From: Rhizophagus sp. LPA8_4_AMF
Taxonomy: Eukaryota; Glomeromycota; Glomeromycetes; Glomerales; Glomeraceae
NCBI GenBank assembly: GCA_021464525.1
Contig: JADRCO010000714.1
Span: 1 to 27,814, forward strand
Reading direction: 5' to 3'
Length of the DNA: 27,814 nucleotides
In this document: positions 23,019 through 27,814 of the stretch, in pieces
Layout of the letters: each line of letters opens with the position of its first letter
How positions within the stretch are numbered: the first letter of the stretch is position 1
Translations under genes and position numbers: made by a program
The notes under the pieces: model-generated
The model's input: the letters and a program-made list of their open reading frames with translations, nothing else
What the model was told of the DNA's origin: nothing
The model's database searches: none

Positions 23019-23252
23019 TTTAGTTATGCGAACTTATTAATTTAAATTGTAAATTAGATTTCATCAAAATTTCAGAATTTTTGATAAAATTTTTGAGAAT
23101 AAACTCATTATTTTTAATACTAAAAAAAAAATGGAAAAAGATATTTTACAATTCGAATATTTATTAATTTTTGAAGTTTTAAAGAGAAATCGAATATTTC
23201 TCGATTAAAAAACTTTCTTTTATATAGTAAAAGGAAATAAAAAAAAATTTGC
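23019..23252. other. Convergent 3' spacer
   Basis: A 234-bp AT-rich gap lies between the stop codon of the BTB gene and that of the gene on the opposite strand. It should contain both 3' untranslated regions, and the transcripts may overlap. No separate feature is visible. Confidence 0.5.
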
Positions 23253-26200
23253 CTAGATTTCAACAACTCCATTTACCCAATTATTTTCCAATTCTTTTCT
23301 AACAATTTTAAAAATTTCGACAAATCTATCTTCTAATCTTTTAGCCAGCATTCCTAATTCATTCCAATCGCCAAAAGTATTATCAAATGATGTCTCATTT
23401 TTCTTTTCATGCATATTCATACCTTCTTGGTTAACTTTAGAATTAATATCATTTGGGTTTTCATCAAGCATTTTAGTTAATATATCATAATCTTCTTTTA
23501 TAAGATTTAATTGATTGGTTAAATCAACTGATATTATCGGGTTTTCTTAATAGTTTCAAGAATCATTGTGTAAGTTTGATATTTTAAATAAAAAATGAAT
23601 TAAATTGGAATTTACGAAAAACTTACCGGGATGGTCATTAGTTATCCCAGGGACTAATTCAACCGAGTCAACGGAATCATCCTTTTGAACTTCAATACAA
23701 AAATCTTGTAATCTTGATAACAACGCTTCTTCAACAAGTAACAATACCTCGGGTGTACGGCATGTAATTTTTATTTCGACGGGAATCGAATTAATCGGAA
23801 TTTTATTCTCGCATTCTATCGGATTTACTATATAAGAGAATTTAGGTAAAATAATTTCAAGATTTTCATAAAAAAAATTTTCTCTCAGCTTACATTTTTT
23901 CAAATTCAATATTACAGGTTCTAGGCTTATTGATGTTGTAAATATTGCATAATCAACAGATTTAATTATCTTTTTTAACTCATCTCTAAGTTGGAATATA
24001 AAATGTAAGTCGATTATTAACTGATGATATCTCAAAAATATATTGAAAAGCGATAAAATATAATTTACGTTTCAACGTTTTCTCCTAATAACATTGCTAA
24101 ACATCGTTTCCAAGCTTCATCATCATTAATTAAAATATGATTATTTCCTTCTAAATCGATTGTTTCTACAATATCATTTGATCTCAATAAAAATTTTATA
24201 AATGATGAATTGATGTTTAATGAGGAAATAAAATCCGAATAAGGTTTAGTTTTCTATGTATACATATATATATAAATGAGAAAAAAATTAAAAGACGATC
24301 AGAATTACAACAACAGCAGCAACAACAAAAAAAGTCTTTTACCTCAGATCCTTTATTTAATTTATTTATTAAATTTTCAATAGATCTCCTAAAATCATTT
24401 TTTGTAGCAAAAAAATCACTATCAAACGGTGTGATAAAATCAGGCAATGAAGGATATACTGTAAAATAACGTTCTTCTTGTAATCTTTGTAACACGTGTT
24501 GAGAACATGGTTTTATAAAATCCAATATGTCATATTGCAAATTCATCAAGGGAAAATATGTCGCTTGCGCTAATTTTTTTTTTAAAAAAAATTATTAGAA
24601 AAGTTGTTATTTATTCAAATTCTATGATTTTTTATACTATATTTACGTTTATATTGAGAGTCGTTTGTATGATCTATTGGTGATGGAGGTGAAAAACACA
24701 ATGCAAGTTTAATGAAAATTGGAAATTGTAAAAAACGTAAATTTATTTCAATATCTCGTTCCCTACAAAAAAAACAAATTAAAATTCTAATAAATATCGT
24801 AATAAAAATGAAAAGAATATTTGTTTTTACCACGTAGTAGTCATATCCAATAATGACACAGAATAACATAAATTTTCTCGTTTAGTTTTTTCATTATTTG
24901 AAGAATGAAGAGATCTATTATTTGTCATAGTAACAAGTACTATAAAGAAATTTAAAATTAAGGACGTTCATATTAATACTTAGACTTAAAATACGTTCTT
25001 ATTTATTTAAAGGATACATGACCACCATTTTGACCAATCAATTCCAATCCTACTTGTTAAGCGAATTCTTAAAAATATCCTTTGCGTAATGCTTCCATTC
25101 ATAGAACATGGCAGAGTTATCGGAAAACATTCAACATTTAATGGAGAATTATTTTTATCCAATTGTCCGGCTTCGCGTTTTTTATAAACACGTTGTAATT
25201 CTTGAACGACTTCATTACGAGCGATAATCGCAGGATTTAATTCCTGATATGAATGAAGCAAATTACAAACTAAAATATCAAACAATTACGTTTTCTTCCG
25301 AATTCGTACCTCATTAATTTTGTCCAATATTGCTTGTTTAGATGTCAATTCTTTGATAATAATCGTTTGTTTTTGAATTTCATTCTTCAGTTGTTCAACA
25401 CTCATCATATGTTTTGGAGTTTGATCGCTAAAATAAAAAAAAAATATGTATGTATAGAATTAAATATCTTCTAATTTTTCAATTTTACAAAAATTGCTTT
25501 TGTATAGACCTTGTAAACGAAAATTGAGAACGAATTAATCTTCCATTGACTGTCAAAGCATAAAATATTCCATCAGATAAATTTTGTTCTGAAGTAATAT
25601 AATGGCACAACCTAATGGTTCCTTTTGGAAAAATTACGGGAATTGTATGTAAAGAAACAAGCTTTCCTATAATAAAATAATTTTCGATTTTTTAATAAAT
25701 AAATTATTCATGTGCGTAATAATTCATCCTTTGTATAAAGTTCTTATACCATCTGAAAACATATTTCTATCAAAATTTATGACAATTATTCGACCTTCTC
25801 CAGCTGTTACAACCAACCGATTCTACAAATAACGAAATAATTAGATCTTAGTTCTAATTAATTTTTAATTTCTTTTGAAGTAACACCTTATAGACAAAGG
25901 ACGAATGAACTGGATTTGGGACATAGTATTCTTTATAACACAAAGTCAGAGATGAATTACTATCATATCTAGCACTTGATAATGATATCGTTCCTTTTGC
26001 ACTTTAAGATAAAGGAGAAATTAGTTAAGATTTTATTATTATTTTGAATAGTTGTATACATACCCAACTAAAAGCAGAGCATTGTGAATATTACTAAAAT
26101 TAGGTTTAGGTCGAAGCAAAGTAGATTCAAATTTGGTTCTTTCAGGTTCTTCATGTTTTAAATATAATGTATAAATGGCTTGAATAGGTTGCTATAAATT

Positions 26201-27391
26201 TTAATAAAAAAAATTTTTTGTGAACAATATGAATGAAGATGATGCAATTTTTTTTCTTTTTTACCTACTTACTTTTAGCGAAGTGACTGTGTCTGATTCA
26301 ACCTCACCTTTACAGAAATAATGAAATGATACGATGCCACTTGAATGTCCAGTTATTAAGAGATCTGTTTCATAACTAAATATTTTTTTTGAATAAATGA
26401 AAAGTTAAAATTTAAAATATACTTGAAAATACAAAAATAAATCAATCAAAATTACTGTATGGATCTAAATATAGCCTCAGCCAATTCTCTTGAAATAAGT
26501 GTAATATTTGATGACTTTTTGACTGATTCTTTTGTTGAATCATGAATACGAAGTGATTCCATAAATTCTGTTAAGGATAATTAATAAGAAACATATATTC
26601 AAAGAACAAATATATTATAAAGGATATCATTCAAAAAACATGTAGCATTTTTTGTATCTTCAATATCATTGAATGGAACAAATAAACTATTTTCTGATAT
26701 TATTCTATCAATTAATGATAGAAATCCAATTTCTCCATCTTTTGTTCTAAGTAAAATTCCATCATCATTGAATAAATTACAAGGGAATAATGAACAAAGT
26801 CCTTCTTTTGAGAAAATTAGATATTCACTTCCGACAGTAAATACAGGAGGCGGGACAAACAAACAATAACCATTCTGATTTGGCTGATAAATATTTTGTG
26901 AAGAAAATTTTGATGATGTAGATTGTGAAGATGAAAAATAATTATTGCCAACTTCATTAATTTTCCTGGTTTGTTTAAATTGTGTTGGCATCGCTTCTTT
27001 GTTATTTTGATGAGAATCAAAATCCCTGATACAAAAGTTTTTTTAAAATTTTTTCTTTTATTTAAAAAGATTACAAAATGTTATGCTAAACGAACCTCTT
27101 ATTTCTTTGAACATTAGATTGAATTCTCCATATGGACCCATCTTTTGTTAAAACCAAAAAGGATATGTTAACGCTTGATTTTGCAGAAGAATTATACAAA
27201 AAATCTTGACATATATCAATTGGATCAAAAGGGAATTTCCAAATTTCTTTGAGAGTCTCTTTATGAAATACATGAATTTTAAATGGAATTATTTTAACAA
27301 CTATCCAATCTTGATTTATTCCTATATGTTTTATTATAACATTGATTAAAGGTCTAGGTAAATTGTAAATATTAAAAATTTTCGTATCCAT
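23253..27391 (-). CDS. FAAP100: Probable FAAP100-like Fanconi anaemia core-complex subunit
   Basis: Sixteen exons on the minus strand: 27391-27096, 27025-26688, 26567-26456, 26375-26273, 26191-26064, 26001-25887, 25822-25750, 25666-25510, 25427-25310, 25243-25018, 24939-24831, 24762-24647, 24569-24343, 24253-24069, 23985-23627 and 23545-23253 (about 984 residues). The first half is a beta-propeller (LLITGHSSGIVSFHYF; ALLLVGAKGTISL; VVTAGEGRIIVI; YALTVNGRLIRS). Around residues 441-480 a coiled coil follows (LKNEIQKQTIIIKELTSKQ). The C-terminal part has a beta-rich region and WKRCLAMLLGENVET, then VEIKITCRTPEVLLLVEEAL. This order parallels vertebrate FAAP100, which joins FANCB and FANCL to ubiquitinate FANCI-FANCD2 in crosslink repair. 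Identification rests on remembered family features. The exon 2-3 junction is uncertain: only a GTTTAT donor at 26687 restores frame. Confidence 0.62.
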
Positions 27392-27658
27392 TAAAAAAGA
27401 TTACAGTAAGGTTTGGAAAAGAAATCGTCTTTATATAAAAATTTTTAAGAGACGATGCTGGTTAAGTACCTAAAGAGGAAATTTAAAAGGTGCTAATGTA
27501 CTAAAAAGTAAAACTTTCATAATGTAAAATCATACACCCAGTCGATCTTGATAAGTCAGGGGATTGTTCAGTAATTCTATCAAGAAACATACCGCAAACT
27601 GCAAATGATATTGTTGGTAAAGTACTAACAGTACTAACGCAAAAAATAATTGAATATA
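27392..27658. promoter_or_regulatory. Upstream region of the FAAP100-like gene
   Basis: About 270 bp between the start codon and the partial transposable element. It should contain the proximal promoter and leader. GTACTAA recurs (for example near 27497, 27622 and 27631), which is short and may be chance. No gene is supported here. Confidence 0.4.
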
Positions 27659-27814
27659 CAGTCAGATCTCGATATAACGAACTCACGGTTCGGGAGTAAA
27701 AGTTCGGTATAGTAGTCGAGTTCGGTGAAGATGATTTTTTTATATTAGGGAAAGTTCCGTATATCAAGGAAATCACGTGATAATAACCCAAATTTTGGCC
27801 AGAATTAAGATGTT
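27659..27814. mobile_element. Left end of a TA-flanked element, cut by the window edge
   Basis: TA at 27657-27658 is followed by CAGTCAGATCTCGATATAAC and GAACTC, a terminus of the pogo/Tigger-like type. It is close to the right terminus of the 617-688 element and shares GATATAAC with the 56-618 element. TTCGG words recur (CGGTTCGGG, AGTTCGGTA, GAGTTCGGT), as in subterminal repeats. The right end lies beyond the window, so the size and coding content are unknown. Confidence 0.6.

Noticed and set aside
24217-24549. Minus-strand frame with a run of Cys residues
   Set aside because: It reads exon 13 of the FAAP100-like gene through its donor into the intron microsatellite; the poly-Cys tract is intronic.
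26669-26869. Plus-strand 66-residue frame
   Set aside because: Antisense to exon 2 of the FAAP100-like gene.
27680-27705. GGTTCGGGA string resembling a tRNA T-arm
   Set aside because: No acceptor, D or anticodon arms could be placed around it; it belongs to the transposon terminus.
27501-27791. Minus-strand 96-residue frame at the window end
   Set aside because: It overlaps the transposon terminus and shows no domain; upstream-region noise.

Overview
The window looks like nuclear DNA of an arbuscular mycorrhizal fungus (Glomeromycotina, Rhizophagus-like). The basis is strong AT richness, compact genes with many short GT-AG introns (mostly 50-120 nt), a BTB-BACK-TLDc gene of a type greatly expanded in Rhizophagus, and spacers full of short palindromic, transposon-derived repeats. 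The species assignment is inference. All gene models were joined by hand from splice sites and reading-frame continuity.

Layout. 1-690: a 563-bp inverted-repeat element with TA flanks, followed directly by a second, roughly 70-bp palindromic element. 690-3705: no gene I can support. 3706-8043 (+): an 8-exon gene for a protein of about 1260 residues with a WD40-like N-terminal half, an ankyrin-like segment and a six-helix TRP-like channel. 8617-10960 (-): a 5-exon SUN-domain protein of the Slp1/SUCO type, convergent with the channel gene. 11584-12187 (+): a 5-exon gene for a Mzm1/LYRM7 complex III assembly factor, divergent from the SUN gene. 12188-16648: a 4.5-kb repeat-rich spacer with several foldbacks, one CTCACCC inverted-repeat element, a deleted Tc1-like transposon with transposase remnants, and degenerate direct repeats. 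16649-20843 (-): a 17-exon HEATR6-like gene (DUF4042, HEAT repeats; 1004 residues). 21482-23018 (+): a 2-exon BTB-BACK-TLDc gene, divergent from HEATR6. 23253-27391 (-): a 16-exon gene whose product follows the architecture of FAAP100, a Fanconi anaemia core-complex subunit. 27659-27814: the left end of another TA-flanked element cut by the window edge.

The genes do not form a pathway. They are single housekeeping or signalling genes: cation channel, ER quality control, respiratory complex III assembly, HEAT scaffold, BTB adaptor and DNA crosslink repair. Gene pairs share short bidirectional promoters (10961-11583 and 20844-21481) or abut tail to tail (8044-8616 and 23019-23252). The most notable items are the WD40-TRP channel fusion, the probable fungal FAAP100, the 21-nt microexon in the LYR gene, and the related families of miniature elements.
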